This document shows, piece by piece, positions 27,865 through 36,643 of a stretch of DNA of 64,000 nt (position 1 is its first letter; each line of letters opens with the position of its first letter). Source of the DNA: Pontibacter chinhatensis (GTDB taxonomy: Bacteria > Bacteroidota > Bacteroidia > Cytophagales > Hymenobacteraceae). The notes below the pieces were generated by a model. It was not told where the DNA came from and searched no databases. It was given only the letters and a program-made list of their open reading frames with translations. The stretch covers positions 682,001 through 746,000 of the forward strand of contig NZ_FOOT01000001.1 in assembly GCF_900113285.1 (NCBI RefSeq), written 5' to 3'. The position numbers were made by a program, and so were the translations under genes.

Positions 27865-28821
27865 ATGATGGATTTTATACTCCTCCTGGTGGGCTTTGTA
27901 GCCTTGATATTTGGTGCCAATAAGCTTGTGGATGGCGCCTCAAGCCTCGCCGTCAGGCTTGGTATCCCTAACATCGTTATCGGTCTTACGATTGTGGCTT
28001 TCGGCACCTCGGCACCTGAAATGGTCGTGAACGTGTTTGCCTCTTTGAGCGGCAACACAGACATGGTACTCGGCAACGTACTGGGCAGCAACATCTTTAA
28101 CGTACTTGGCATCCTAGGTATCTCTGCCCTTATTTATCCGCTCACCGTTAAATCCAACACTACCTGGCTGGAGGTTCCGCTTAGCTTGCTGGCGGCGGTG
28201 GCGGTGCTGGTACTGGCCAACGACGCGTTCCTGGACGAGGCAAGCGCAGACACCATCTCCAGAACCGATGGCATTGTGCTGCTGCTTTTCTTTTCTATTT
28301 TCCTGGTTTATAACATCACACTGGCCGTTGGTGGCACGAATGAGGAAGAGACGCCAGCTACGCAGTATACGGTGCTAAAGTCAAGTTTATACTTGGTGCT
28401 GGGCCTGGCAGGCCTTATTATAGGGGGCCGGCTCATCGTGACGAGTGCCGTGAACCTGGCGCAGCTGCTGGGACTGTCTGAGCGCGTTATCAGCCTGACC
28501 ATCGTGTCTATCGGCACCTCGCTGCCGGAGCTGGCCACTTCGGTGGTGGCGGTACGCAAACGCAACGTAGACATTGCCATAGGCAACGTGGTAGGCTCCA
28601 ACATCTTCAACATCTTCTTTATACTTGGCGTCTCCACTGTTATCACGCCATTGCCTGTGCACGCAGGCTCCATCACAGATATCTCGGTGAACATCCTGAC
28701 GAGCCTGCTACTGTTTGTCTTTATCTTTACTGGGAAGGGAAGGCAGGTGGTGCGCTGGGAAGGTGCCGTGCTGCTGTTGGGGTACGTAGCCTACCTGACC
28801 TGGCTTCTTATACAACAGTAG
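27865..28821 (+). CDS. Calcium/sodium antiporter, CaCA family (YrbG-like)
   Basis: 318 residues, about ten membrane helices in two inverted halves. Alpha-repeat signatures are present in both: TIVAFGTSAPEMVVNV with GNVLGSNIFN, and TIVSIGTSLPELATSV with GNVVGSNIFN; the acidic residues in GTSAPE and GTSLPE are the ion ligands. It exchanges Ca2+ for Na+ (or H+) across the inner membrane. Two adjacent ATG codons (27865, 27868) could start it. A 21-bp hairpin follows 48 bases after the stop. Confidence 0.93.
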   Translation: MMDFILLLVGFVALIFGANKLVDGASSLAVRLGIPNIVIGLTIVAFGTSAPEMVVNVFASLSGNTDMVLGNVLGSNIFNVLGILGISALIYPLTVKSNTTWLEVPLSLLAAVAVLVLANDAFLDEASADTISRTDGIVLLLFFSIFLVYNITLAVGGTNEEETPATQYTVLKSSLYLVLGLAGLIIGGRLIVTSAVNLAQLLGLSERVISLTIVSIGTSLPELATSVVAVRKRNVDIAIGNVVGSNIFNIFFILGVSTVITPLPVHAGSITDISVNILTSLLLFVFIFTGKGRQVVRWEGAVLLLGYVAYLTWLLIQQ

Positions 28822-28869
28822 CAGCTTTTTAATCCGGAACAATTAAACAATGTTGTTCTGCCATTAGCA

Positions 28870-28920
28870 GAAGCAGCCTATACTCCCGATATAACCTTCA
28901 TCGGGAGTATAGGCTGCTTC
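28870..28920 (+). terminator. Long perfect hairpin after the antiporter gene
   Basis: A 21-bp perfect stem (28870-28890 with 28900-28920) and 9-base loop. There is no long T run on either strand, so it may act by stability alone or protect the 3' end. Confidence 0.65.
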
Positions 28921-28934
28921 TTATCGCTGTTAAT

Positions 28935-28964
28935 AAAAAAAGGAGCTCCTTTTAAGGGAGCTCC
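28935..28964 (-). terminator. Rho-independent terminator, minus strand
   Basis: GGAGCTCC repeated as inverted arms (28942-28949 and 28957-28964), followed on the minus strand by a run of T (28935-28941). It serves the DUF983 gene or a small transcript between. Confidence 0.8.
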
Positions 28965-29153
28965 ACACACACATCCTGAATCCTCAGAAAGCTTACATCC
29001 TGCACCAGCCGCGCCTACAATGTGCGTTGCAGCACGCCCCGGCTATCATGTTACACTATCCGGATCCTATGAAGTAACTTTAAAAACGGTTCTTATACTT
29101 ACCCGGAGCCCAGCTGTCTTCAGGGCAAAGCCCCTCACCTGGCGTACTCAAAA

Positions 29154-29561
29154 TTACGCCCCTGCCTTTCTGGGAATCCGGCTGGCCGGGCCTTCGTAGC
29201 GGATGAAAAAGTTGATCCAGATGACTCTGGATAGCCGGAAAATAATGGGTAGTAAACCTACCATCAACACCACTATCACACCTATCATCATGCCCATGGT
29301 TACCTCCCCCACAAAGTGGTGTAACAAAAAGAGGAGAACCAGGAAAATGCCCACATTGAAGGCGAAGCTCACATACATGGCTCCGTAGTAAAAACCTGGC
29401 TCCGGCTCATAGGTCTGCCCGCATTTTGGGCAGTTTTTGTGCATGTCTGCAAACTTGGTAGTGTACAAAGTGCCCGAGGGGAACATAGCTCCCTCACGAC
29501 AACGCGGACATTTTGCAGTGACAATACTGTATAGTAAAGAGTTTCCCTCGCTCATGGCCAA
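29154..29561 (-). CDS. DUF983 family membrane protein
   Basis: 135 residues. Two CxxC pairs (Cys18/Cys21 in CPRC and Cys44/Cys47 in CPKC) form a zinc-ribbon-like head, with EPGFYYGAMYVSFAFNVG leading into two membrane helices. This is the DUF983 pattern, common in Bacteroidota and alphaproteobacteria; function unknown. Start at the ATG at 29561 or two codons later. It diverges from the AraC regulator gene. Confidence 0.9.
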   Translation of the reverse strand: MAMSEGNSLLYSIVTAKCPRCREGAMFPSGTLYTTKFADMHKNCPKCGQTYEPEPGFYYGAMYVSFAFNVGIFLVLLFLLHHFVGEVTMGMMIGVIVVLMVGLLPIIFRLSRVIWINFFIRYEGPASRIPRKAGA

Positions 29562-29717
29562 TAACCTTGATTAGTGATACAACAAAGATACAACAACTAA
29601 AGAGCATAAGCTCGGCATAAAAATGATTAAATGCTGTACTTTTATGCCCAGTTATACCTTAGTAACAAGTACAGCGCATGAACTGTTGCTAAAACCCGTG
29701 GCAAGCCTGAAGCAAAC

Positions 29718-30596
29718 ATGCAGAAAGAACATTTACCGATATACCAGATTCAGGATTTTGAGGCCCTCAGCCAGAAGGAACGGTATTTCTATTTCAGTTC
29801 TTTTGCCACCCACCTGCAGGAGCACCAGTTCATCCGGGAGCCCCACAAGCACGATTTTTACATCATCATGATGGTAACCAAAGGCACGGGTGTCCATACC
29901 ATCGATTTCAGGGAATATGAGGTAAAGCCAGGAACGGTATTTTTCATGACGCCGGGGCAGGTGCACAGCTGGGATCTGTCAGCCGATGCGGACGGCTATG
30001 TCATCTTCTTTACGCATGGGTTCTACTCGCGGCAGTACCCTGACAGGGTGCTCTATGACTACCCGTTTTTCAATGCCCTGCTCTCCACCCCTGTGCTAAG
30101 CCTTTCAGACGTTGATGAGGAAGTACTGCGGCCTGTCCTGCTACGGCTGGAGCACGAGTATGAAGGCGACAAACCCATGCGAGGCGTCATGCTTAGCCGG
30201 TACCTGGATATCCTCATGATTGAGCTGACGCGCCTTTTCCAGCCATCCGAAAGTATAGCCGGAAGCACCGGAAGGGATCAAACGCTGCTTCAAAACCTGG
30301 AGCGGCTCATCGACCTGCACTACAAAGCGCATCAGCCGGTGGCCTTTTACGCAGAGCACCTGCATGTAACCCCCAAGCACCTGAACGAAGTCTGCAAGAA
30401 AAAACTCGGCAAAACCACCAAGGAGCTGATCCAGCACCGGCTTTTGCTGGAGGCGCAGCGGCTACTGGTGCACGCCGACTTAACCAGCTCTCAGATAGCG
30501 TCAAAGTTGGGCTATCTCGACAACGCCTATTTTTTCCGTTTCTTTAAGAAGCAACTTGGCTGCACGCCCGAGCAGTTCAGGGCCATGAACCAATAG
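29718..30596 (+). CDS. AraC-family transcriptional regulator
   Basis: 292 residues. An N-terminal cupin domain (about 20-140: EPHKHDFYIIMMVTKGTG, GTVFFMTPGQVHSW) is followed by a two-helix-turn-helix AraC domain (about 185-290: FYAEHLHVTPKHLNEVCKKK, LTSSQIASKLGYLDNAYFFRFF). It senses a small ligand and activates or represses nearby genes. The split YeeE/YedE transporter starts 173 bases downstream on the same strand; control of it is possible but unproven. Confidence 0.92.
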   Translation: MQKEHLPIYQIQDFEALSQKERYFYFSSFATHLQEHQFIREPHKHDFYIIMMVTKGTGVHTIDFREYEVKPGTVFFMTPGQVHSWDLSADADGYVIFFTHGFYSRQYPDRVLYDYPFFNALLSTPVLSLSDVDEEVLRPVLLRLEHEYEGDKPMRGVMLSRYLDILMIELTRLFQPSESIAGSTGRDQTLLQNLERLIDLHYKAHQPVAFYAEHLHVTPKHLNEVCKKKLGKTTKELIQHRLLLEAQRLLVHADLTSSQIASKLGYLDNAYFFRFFKKQLGCTPEQFRAMNQ

Positions 30597-30640
30597 TTCG
30601 AGAACTTACAAGCGTGGCAAAGTATAAAATCAGCACCTGC

Positions 30641-30684
30641 GTGACCAAAGTCACAGACTAGGGCGAGTATTAACCGGACCTTTG
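30641..30684 (+). promoter_or_regulatory. Candidate promoter with Crp/Fnr-like operator before the sulfur transporter
   Basis: GACCTTTG (30677-30684) matches the Bacteroidota -7 box TAnnTTTG at seven of eight positions. The inverted repeat GTGACCAAAGTCAC (30641-30654) is centred about 43 bases before the implied start of transcription, where a class II activator would bind, and there is no TTG box at -33. This spacing suggests activator-dependent transcription; the regulator is not known. Confidence 0.45.
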
Positions 30685-30769
30685 TACTGTTATCAGAGCA
30701 ACGTATTAGCTGTAACTATATGCTGTTGCTGGTTCTAACAATACACCATTCATCAACCAACTTAAATCT

Positions 30770-31327
30770 ATGCTTGAGTTTCTGAGTCAACCTTGGCCCT
30801 GGTATGTATCGGGTATAGTGATAGCACTAGTTATGGTGCTGCTGCTCTTCTTCGGGAAATCGTTTGGCTTCTCGTCTAACCTGCGGGTGATTTGTGCGGC
30901 CTGTGGTGCAGGAAAGTATGCCAGCCTCTTCGATTTTGACTGGCGCGCCCAAACCTGGAACCTGCTTTTCCTGGTGGGAGCCATCATCGGCGGCTTCATC
31001 AGCTCCGAGTTTCTATCAGACGGTGAGGCCGTGCGCATCTCGCAGGCAACCATACAGGACCTGCGCCAGCTCGGTATTGCTGCGCCGAAGGGGCTGCAGC
31101 CGGAGGAAATCTTTACTTTAGAGTCTGTACTGAGTGTGAGGGGATTTCTGATACTGCTACTGGGCGGTTTTATGATCGGTTTCGGGTCGCGCTACGCCGG
31201 GGGCTGCACCTCGGGCCACGCCATCAGCGGGCTCTCTAACCTGCAGCTGCCCTCGCTCATCGCTGTGGTCGGTTTCTTTATTGGGGGCCTGATTACCACC
31301 TGGCTGCTGCTACCACTTATTTTTTAA
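30770..31327 (+). CDS. YeeE/YedE-type sulfur transporter, first half
   Basis: 185 residues with about four membrane helices. Contains [20 protein letters not shown] and the signature [24 protein letters not shown] in short segments (GGCTSGHAI). It is the first half of a two-gene YeeE/YedE (DUF395) transporter for thiosulfate or related sulfur compounds. The second half follows after 103 bases on the same strand, so the pair probably forms one permease. Confidence 0.9.
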   Translation: MLEFLSQPWPWYVSGIVIALVMVLLLFFGKSFGFSSNLRVICAACGAGKYASLFDFDWRAQTWNLLFLVGAIIGGFISSEFLSDGEAVRISQATIQDLRQLGIAAPKGLQPEEIFTLESVLSVRGFLILLLGGFMIGFGSRYAGGCTSGHAISGLSNLQLPSLIAVVGFFIGGLITTWLLLPLIF

Positions 31328-31430
31328 TGAATAATTTGTAATGAGTAATGAATAATTCAATTCTGATTTAGCTATTCATTTCTTATTGGAAATTAATCGT
31401 TCGTCTTTAATCCCAAGAAATTAAAATACC

Positions 31431-31844
31431 GTGAAAGGAATAAAATTTATACTTACCGGCATCCTGTTCGGCATCGTGATGAGTAAGTCGGAGGCCATAT
31501 CGTGGTTCCGCATCCAGGAGATGTTCCGCTTCCAGTCGTTCCACATGTATGGCATCATCGGTACAGCCGTGGTGCTGGGCGTTATCATCACTTACCTGAT
31601 TAAGAAGTATAAGCTACGCGATTACCAGGGCAATCCTATTGTGTTTGCGCCGAAAGAAAAATCCGTTTCGCGCTATTTGTTCGGGGGCATTATCTTCGGG
31701 TTGGGCTGGGCATTGGCCGGTGCGTGTCCGGGGCCGCTGTTCGTGAACCTTGGCCACGGCTACTGGGCTTTCCTGCTGGTGATCTTCGGTGCAGTAGCCG
31801 GCACTTTTACCTACGGCCTTATCAAAGAGAAGCTTCCGCATTAA
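31431..31844 (+). CDS. YeeE/YedE-type sulfur transporter, second half (DUF6691-like)
   Basis: 137 residues from a GTG at 31431. Membrane helices at KFILTGILFGIVMSK, YGIIGTAVVLGVIITYL, YLFGGIIFGLGWALAGACPG and YWAFLLVIFGAVAGTFTYG; the cysteine signature GACPGPLFVNLG pairs with GGCTSGHA of the first half. These cysteines are thought to relay the sulfur substrate in the family. No rhodanese or persulfide dioxygenase gene lies beside it, unlike many such loci. Confidence 0.9.
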   Translation: MKGIKFILTGILFGIVMSKSEAISWFRIQEMFRFQSFHMYGIIGTAVVLGVIITYLIKKYKLRDYQGNPIVFAPKEKSVSRYLFGGIIFGLGWALAGACPGPLFVNLGHGYWAFLLVIFGAVAGTFTYGLIKEKLPH

Positions 31845-32297
31845 GAACCACATAGGCTAAAAGTAGAATACTCCGTGAAAGCCGCCTGCAGAGATGCAGG
31901 CGGCTTTCTGGTTTTCAGACGAAGTATAAAATTGTGCTTTCTTATACTTGTTACCTCTTTTTCTATTGCTCTTGCAAATAAGCGTTTAATAGCACCTTTT
32001 TAATCGTGCTTAATAAGTGATTCATAAAGGACAGCTTGTAAAAGCATCATCCTCCAAAGTACAAATTGCTGTGTTAACCGGCTCCTGCCCTACCCACACT
32101 TCTCTCCTGACATCATTGTATCCCCGCTTGTTCGCGTTCCGGTTCACCATGCCGCCCGGACCTTGCCTGACGGCACGTGTACTTTATAACATAGTATGTG
32201 TATGCCAGCCTGCGGTTGGTGTAATACCAAATTCTTAATGCATCTACCTGCGTACTTTCCTCATATCAATCATTTAAAACCTTAAAACTTAACCTTT
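31845..32297. other. Intergenic region with one terminator
   Basis: After the terminator (31877-31915) there are about 380 bases with heptamers at 31923 and 31943. A 73-codon frame at 32017 lacks any domain and is not supported. The promoter of the metallopeptidase gene must lie here. Confidence 0.5.
31877..31915 (+). terminator. Rho-independent terminator of the sulfur transporter operon
   Basis: Perfect 14-bp stem GAAAGCCGCCTGCA / TGCAGGCGGCTTTC with a GAGA tetraloop (31891-31894), followed by TGGTTTT. Confidence 0.88.
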
Positions 32298-33098
32298 ATG
32301 AGAGCAAGTCGCTTACTCCCCCTGGCTGCATTAGCCGCCATTTTTACATTCTCCTCGTGCCAAGAAGAGGAACAAGTCGTTTCCAATGACGAAATCTCAC
32401 AACTAACCCTGGACCAAATCAGTGAGTTGGGCTTTAACACCCAGCAGGTAGAACGTATTGCTGAGGGCTACCTGGTTGAGGGTGACATCATCCTGACAGA
32501 GGAAAACCTGAGGGGCTCTGCTGAGGCAAAAGCGCTTCGCGTTGGCGAAGAGGAGCAGTACCGCACCTCCAACCTGGTGAATGTTGGCACAAGCCGTACG
32601 ATCAACGTCGCCATCAGTTCCAGCCTTCCTTCATCCTACGTAACGGCGCTGGATGAGGCGATTCGCCGCTTTAACGCCGAGAACCTGCGCATCAAGTTCC
32701 GCCGCGTGTCCTCAGGGTATAACATCCTGGTGTCGAAAGCACCAAGCGGCTCCTCTTACCTGGCCTCTGCCGGCTTCCCTTCCGGTGGCAATCCCTACAA
32801 CTCAATCAGGGTGAACTCTGATTACCTGGGCAGTAACCCCGGCACAAGCTACTTGGCAACTATCCTGGCGCACGAGATTGGCCATACCATCGGCTTCCGC
32901 CATACGGATTATATGAACAGAAGCTATAGCTGCGGCGGCGCGTACTACAACGAGGGAGCCTCTACAGTAGGTGCTATCCATATTCCGGGCACACCGACAG
33001 GTGCCGACCCTAACTCCTGGATGCTTGCCTGTATCGGCACCGGCCAGAACAGACCTTTCAACTCTAACGACAGAACCGCGCTCAACTACCTGTACTAA
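32298..33098 (+). CDS. Zinc metallopeptidase lipoprotein, M57-like (HEIGH type)
   Basis: 266 residues. N-terminal lipobox ending in FSSC (Cys21), so it is lipid-anchored. The zinc site is HEIGHTIGFRHTD (His192, Glu193, His196, His202), the metzincin-like HEIGH pattern of family M57. The segment AIRRFNAENLRIKFRRVS before it is the usual strand/helix lead. It probably digests protein at the cell surface or in the periplasm. A strong terminator follows 36 bases after the stop. Confidence 0.9.
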   Translation: MRASRLLPLAALAAIFTFSSCQEEEQVVSNDEISQLTLDQISELGFNTQQVERIAEGYLVEGDIILTEENLRGSAEAKALRVGEEEQYRTSNLVNVGTSRTINVAISSSLPSSYVTALDEAIRRFNAENLRIKFRRVSSGYNILVSKAPSGSSYLASAGFPSGGNPYNSIRVNSDYLGSNPGTSYLATILAHEIGHTIGFRHTDYMNRSYSCGGAYYNEGASTVGAIHIPGTPTGADPNSWMLACIGTGQNRPFNSNDRTALNYLY

Positions 33099-33134
33099 TC
33101 TGTACTTAGGAACTAATCAAGCATACATCACATC

Positions 33135-33179
33135 ACACCCCGCCCTGCTGGCTACCGGCATGGGCGGGGTGTTATTTTT
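33135..33179 (+). terminator. Rho-independent terminator of the metallopeptidase gene
   Basis: Perfect 11-bp stem ACACCCCGCCC (33135-33145) / GGGCGGGGTGT (33162-33172), followed by TATTTTT. Confidence 0.88.
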
Positions 33180-33410
33180 GTGTAAGAGGTTTCAGGGATG
33201 TTCTGGCTGTTCAAACAGCAGGACTTTTGTAATACCGGGTCCAACCACCCCTTGCCCCTCCTTGGCTAAGGCGGGGAATCTGTAATTACGTAAGTTGAAG
33301 TATAAGTTTTGTAGCCTCAGTTCTCGTGCGGACAGGTCGCGACCTGTCCCTTCAAAGTATAAACCCACCCCTAGCCCCTCCCAAGAGGGGAATTATTCTT
33401 GCTGCTTTCT

Positions 33411-33516
33411 CTGTCATCTCGAGTACTCTTGAGGCGAGAGCCGAAAAGAGCCAGCGAAGCTGTGAGAGATCGACTTGGAATCCTATCCAGATCTCTCCCA
33501 TTGGTCGAGATGACAG
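33411..33516. repeat. Nested 106-bp inverted-repeat element
   Basis: Ends CTGTCATCTCGA (33411-33422) and TCGAGATGACAG (33505-33516) are perfect inverted repeats of 12 bp. No reading frame. It resembles in layout the TGTCAT...ATGACA element at 18856-18934, so the two may belong to one family of small palindromic insertions. Confidence 0.65.
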
Positions 33517-33539
33517 TAGTGGCAGCGGCTATCGAATGA

Positions 33540-33686
33540 TTCCCAGCCTTTGGGTTGAGCGCCTTCTAGATTTCTGGTTTCGCTTCAGCGAAATTGCGAC
33601 CGAAGGGCAGCAAAGGAAATGTAGACAGCGCGATGCCCGAAGGCGAGGCCTCCCGGCCTAGGAGGGAGCCAAGTAGGAGATGAAAC
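33540..33686 (+). ncRNA. Putative structured RNA core, copy B
   Basis: Apical hairpin here is TTTCGC TTCA GCGAAA, entirely different in sequence from copies A and C but fully paired. The surrounding stems (CTAGATTTC/GAAATGTAG, GCGC/GCGC, CTCCC/GGGAG) are unchanged. A possible pseudoknot pairs GGGC (in GAAGGGCAGC) with GCCC (in GATGCCCGAAGG). Confidence 0.55.
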
Positions 33687-34000
33687 GAGTCGCTTGTGTG
33701 AACTAAAGGATGAACGATGGCTTGAAAAGTATAGCTTGTGTCAAGTGGAAGGAAGCAGCGACTAGGGAAGTATAAACCAGCAAGTATAATGCGTACGGAC
33801 TCGGAAGTCCGCAGTAGCCCAGGTTCCAAACAAGGATGTCCGAAGCAGCGGCTATGAAAGTATAAAGTATAGGCTGGCAAGTATAAAAGTATAGCCGGAG
33901 TTAAAAATATGGCTCTGCGGGCCAGTTGGGTTAAAAAGCCGCGCCAGCGAAAGGGACATCTGAGCCAAGTAAGTATAGCCAAACTATACTTCTGCCATAC

Positions 34001-36643
34001 TTACCGTACCTGCACTCTCTCCACCAGCAAATCACCTTTTTCAGTTCGCACACGAATCAGGTATAAACCTGCCTGCAGTTGCAGGGTAGAAATCTCCTTT
34101 ACCATCCCCTCCCGGGTGCCCCGGTACAGCAGCCTGCCCAGCTTATCGACTAACTCCACCTGCGCTGTTTCGCTGCTGAGGGCAATAAAGAGCGGCTGAC
34201 CGGCCTCCACGGGGTTCGGGTAAACCAGCATTTGCCCGGCGCCAGTATGCACCACTTCCTCGGGCTGGCTGTAGAAAGTCAAACCACTCGCTGTCGTCAG
34301 TTTTACCCTGTACACGTTCTTACCAGATCCAGGGGATGAGTCCTCAAGTTTAAAATCCTGCGCGTTCACCGGACTTACGGACTTGAGCGGACGGAATGAG
34401 CCATCATCGAGCCGCTCTAGCGTAAGGGAAGCTAACTGGTGAGTAGAAGACAGCTGCAGTTCGAGCACCACCTGATCTGTAACATAACTGGTGGCCAGGA
34501 AACTGGCAACGTAACAAGCCGCGCCCTCCTCCTCATAGTTCACCGAGATACTTTTCATCCCGGTTTTGCCCGCCACAACGGGGGCAACTGCCAGATAACC
34601 CGGACTCAGCGCCTGCAGCTGTTCCTCGCCGAGTACCAGCAGCGTGTCCGACAGCAGCGCCAGCGGCTCCAGGTAAGCTTCGCCCAGTTTGTATACCTGA
34701 TACTGCGTGTCGGCAGAAAGCTGCGGCCAGTGTACCATGACCTGACCCGGGCAGGCATACCCAATCGTCAGAGGCAGCGGCTTGCTCAGTAGAAACGTGT
34801 CCGACTCCAGCACCTCCCCTGCCATACTTAAGCGCACCTGTACTTCGGCCACTGTGTCCGGCGCCTGCCAGTCATAGCCAAAAGTTGTGGCGTCCACTCC
34901 TTCGGCAATCAGCTGCCATACATCGTTCCCGGCTATGCGGTACTCCAGGCGTGCGTTGCCCTGCTGCATGCCTTGCCAGCGAATGCGGTTTACCTGACCC
35001 GCAATCAGGCTGCTTCCCGCTACAGGGTACTTCCATTCCGCGTCTGTTTCGAAAGTATAAACCAGGGCAAAAGGCTGACGCCCGCTAAGCACCCGGTGTC
35101 CCTGCACCTGCAGTTCATACACGCCGGCCTTTGGGGAGGCCAGTGTCACCTGCTCCACGTTATTGATACGGTCTTTGCCGCGCCTGGCCGGTTGCCGCAG
35201 CGAATCGGGGTACGCGTAAGCGCTCAGCACCCACGGCTCCCACACCTGCCCGGTGGCAGCTTGGCGCAGGCTCAGATCCAGATCGTGGATAAGGGCCTGC
35301 TCTTCTCCGGCCTCAGCTGCCGGGTCGTGCCACACCAGGGTGGCTTTGAGGCGGCGCACACCAGCAGGCACCGAAATGCGGAAAGTTAGCTCCTGCCCCT
35401 GCGCTATATTTTCAGTGATGTATTGCCTGTTCCTGGTGGTGCGGATGGCGCTCAGGGCGTTGGCGTTTCCGAAGCCGGCCTCAAAATCCACCTCCGGCCT
35501 GCCCACATCGTCTGCGCTATTGATGAGAATGGCCTTAACAAGAGAGGCTGGCGGCAGTTGCGACTCGTGCTGTTCCCTATAAGCTTGCTGCACCAGTAGT
35601 GCAATGCCCGAGACAACTGCCGCAGCCTCTGATGTTCCTCCCTTTCCGTAGGCTGTCAGTTCTGGTTTCACCCGGCCATCGTAGGCCGGGCCCTTCGAAC
35701 TTCTGGCTCCTATACTTCCATCCGGGTCTAAAGCTCCTACGCTCAGGGAGTTTTTTGATTGCTTGAATTGCCCTGTCAGGTTGGCAAAACCAGGAATACC
35801 GGCATACTTGCCTGTCGCGCCTGCCTCGCCCCCGCTGTTGCCGGAGGAGAACACGTGCAGTAGCTGAGGCGCCTCGATAACCTGCGCATCATAGGCCTGT
35901 GCCTCCAGCCCATAATAATTCTCCACCCCCACGCCATAGGAATGGTTTTGCACGCTCACCCCTGCCTGAAGCAACTGTGCGGTCGGGTCCGGCAAGAGCT
36001 CTTCCATACTGGAGGAAGTTAGTTTAGCGCCGGGTGCTACGCCAAGTCCCAAAGGGCCTGAATTGCCTGCCCCCGCTATGTAGGTAGCCATGGTGGTAGC
36101 GTGTGGCGAGTATCCGTCCGAGGCTTCCGCAGCAGCGATCGTACGGCCTCTCAGGTCCAGGTCGGCCGGGTCGAAGGGACGCTCCTTTACCGAAGCCACC
36201 AGCCCTTGGCCCATCAGCTGCGGGTACTGGCTATGGACGGCAGGAATATGGTTGGCCGACAAATCCGCATTGCGCAGCTCGGCTTCCTCAGTGGGTTGCC
36301 TGTTTCCCTGGTCTATGTACTTTACAGCCGGACAGGCGGCAAGCTCACGAAGCTGGGCAGCATTTAAGCCTGATATCAGCAGCAACTGCGGCGTCCTGGG
36401 CTCTGCGTATACTTTGGCGCTGATGTTATACTTTCGCAGGCATTCCTCCAAAGCCTCTCTGCTGGTTACCTGCAACCTGTAAGTAGTTGGCCGGTCGCTG
36501 CCAGTTGTGAGTGCCGGTGCTAGCCTGGACCTGACCTGCGGGGTTTGCCCCTGCACGCCCAAGGTTACCAACGTGAGACAGGCGAGCAAAACGCCCTTCC
36601 AACTTGCGTTGATGCGCCACTTACGGAGCCTCTTATGCATCAT
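34001..36643 (-). CDS. Subtilase (S8)-like secreted protein with T9SS sorting domain
   Basis: 880 residues with a signal peptide (hydrophobic GVLLACLTLVTLGVQGQ). The S8 domain spans about 145-400: His181 in SPHATTMATYIAG, oxyanion Asn269 in FSSGNSGG, and nucleophile Ser338 in GGTSEAAAVVSG. The catalytic Asp is not obvious: at its place lies VASVKERPFD, so Glu154 or Asp158 would have to serve. Later come a P-like beta domain (about 400-530), an Ig-like region and a C-terminal T9SS type A sorting domain (MLVYPNPVEAGQPLF ... GLYLIRVRTEKGDLLVERVQ). Extracellular protease or pseudoprotease. Confidence 0.88.
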   Translation of the reverse strand: MMHKRLRKWRINASWKGVLLACLTLVTLGVQGQTPQVRSRLAPALTTGSDRPTTYRLQVTSREALEECLRKYNISAKVYAEPRTPQLLLISGLNAAQLRELAACPAVKYIDQGNRQPTEEAELRNADLSANHIPAVHSQYPQLMGQGLVASVKERPFDPADLDLRGRTIAAAEASDGYSPHATTMATYIAGAGNSGPLGLGVAPGAKLTSSSMEELLPDPTAQLLQAGVSVQNHSYGVGVENYYGLEAQAYDAQVIEAPQLLHVFSSGNSGGEAGATGKYAGIPGFANLTGQFKQSKNSLSVGALDPDGSIGARSSKGPAYDGRVKPELTAYGKGGTSEAAAVVSGIALLVQQAYREQHESQLPPASLVKAILINSADDVGRPEVDFEAGFGNANALSAIRTTRNRQYITENIAQGQELTFRISVPAGVRRLKATLVWHDPAAEAGEEQALIHDLDLSLRQAATGQVWEPWVLSAYAYPDSLRQPARRGKDRINNVEQVTLASPKAGVYELQVQGHRVLSGRQPFALVYTFETDAEWKYPVAGSSLIAGQVNRIRWQGMQQGNARLEYRIAGNDVWQLIAEGVDATTFGYDWQAPDTVAEVQVRLSMAGEVLESDTFLLSKPLPLTIGYACPGQVMVHWPQLSADTQYQVYKLGEAYLEPLALLSDTLLVLGEEQLQALSPGYLAVAPVVAGKTGMKSISVNYEEEGAACYVASFLATSYVTDQVVLELQLSSTHQLASLTLERLDDGSFRPLKSVSPVNAQDFKLEDSSPGSGKNVYRVKLTTASGLTFYSQPEEVVHTGAGQMLVYPNPVEAGQPLFIALSSETAQVELVDKLGRLLYRGTREGMVKEISTLQLQAGLYLIRVRTEKGDLLVERVQVR

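Larger units (their letters stand above)
28822..29153. other. Convergent gap with two terminators
   Basis: Between the antiporter gene and the DUF983 gene. Holds the two hairpins listed separately, a heptamer at 29095, and on the minus strand a possible 18-codon Cys-rich frame (28993-29049) just before the minus-strand terminator. Confidence 0.6.
33221..33950 (+). repeat. Composite dispersed repeat, copy B (with nested insertion)
   Basis: Same order of blocks as copy A: TTTTGTAATACCGGGTCCAA left edge, palindrome GGACAGGTCGCGACCTGTCC (33330-33349), CCCACCCCTAGCCCCTCC block, structured core (33540-33686), many heptamers (33727-33984) and the GGCCAGTTGGGTT end, where the terminal hairpin has decayed (TTAAAAAGCC). 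It carries a nested element 33411-33516 with 12-bp inverted ends CTGTCATCTCGA/TCGAGATGACAG that is absent from A and C. Between convergent genes. Confidence 0.88.

Noticed and set aside
32017-32238. 73-codon frame before the metallopeptidase gene
   Set aside because: No domain or start context; probably chance.
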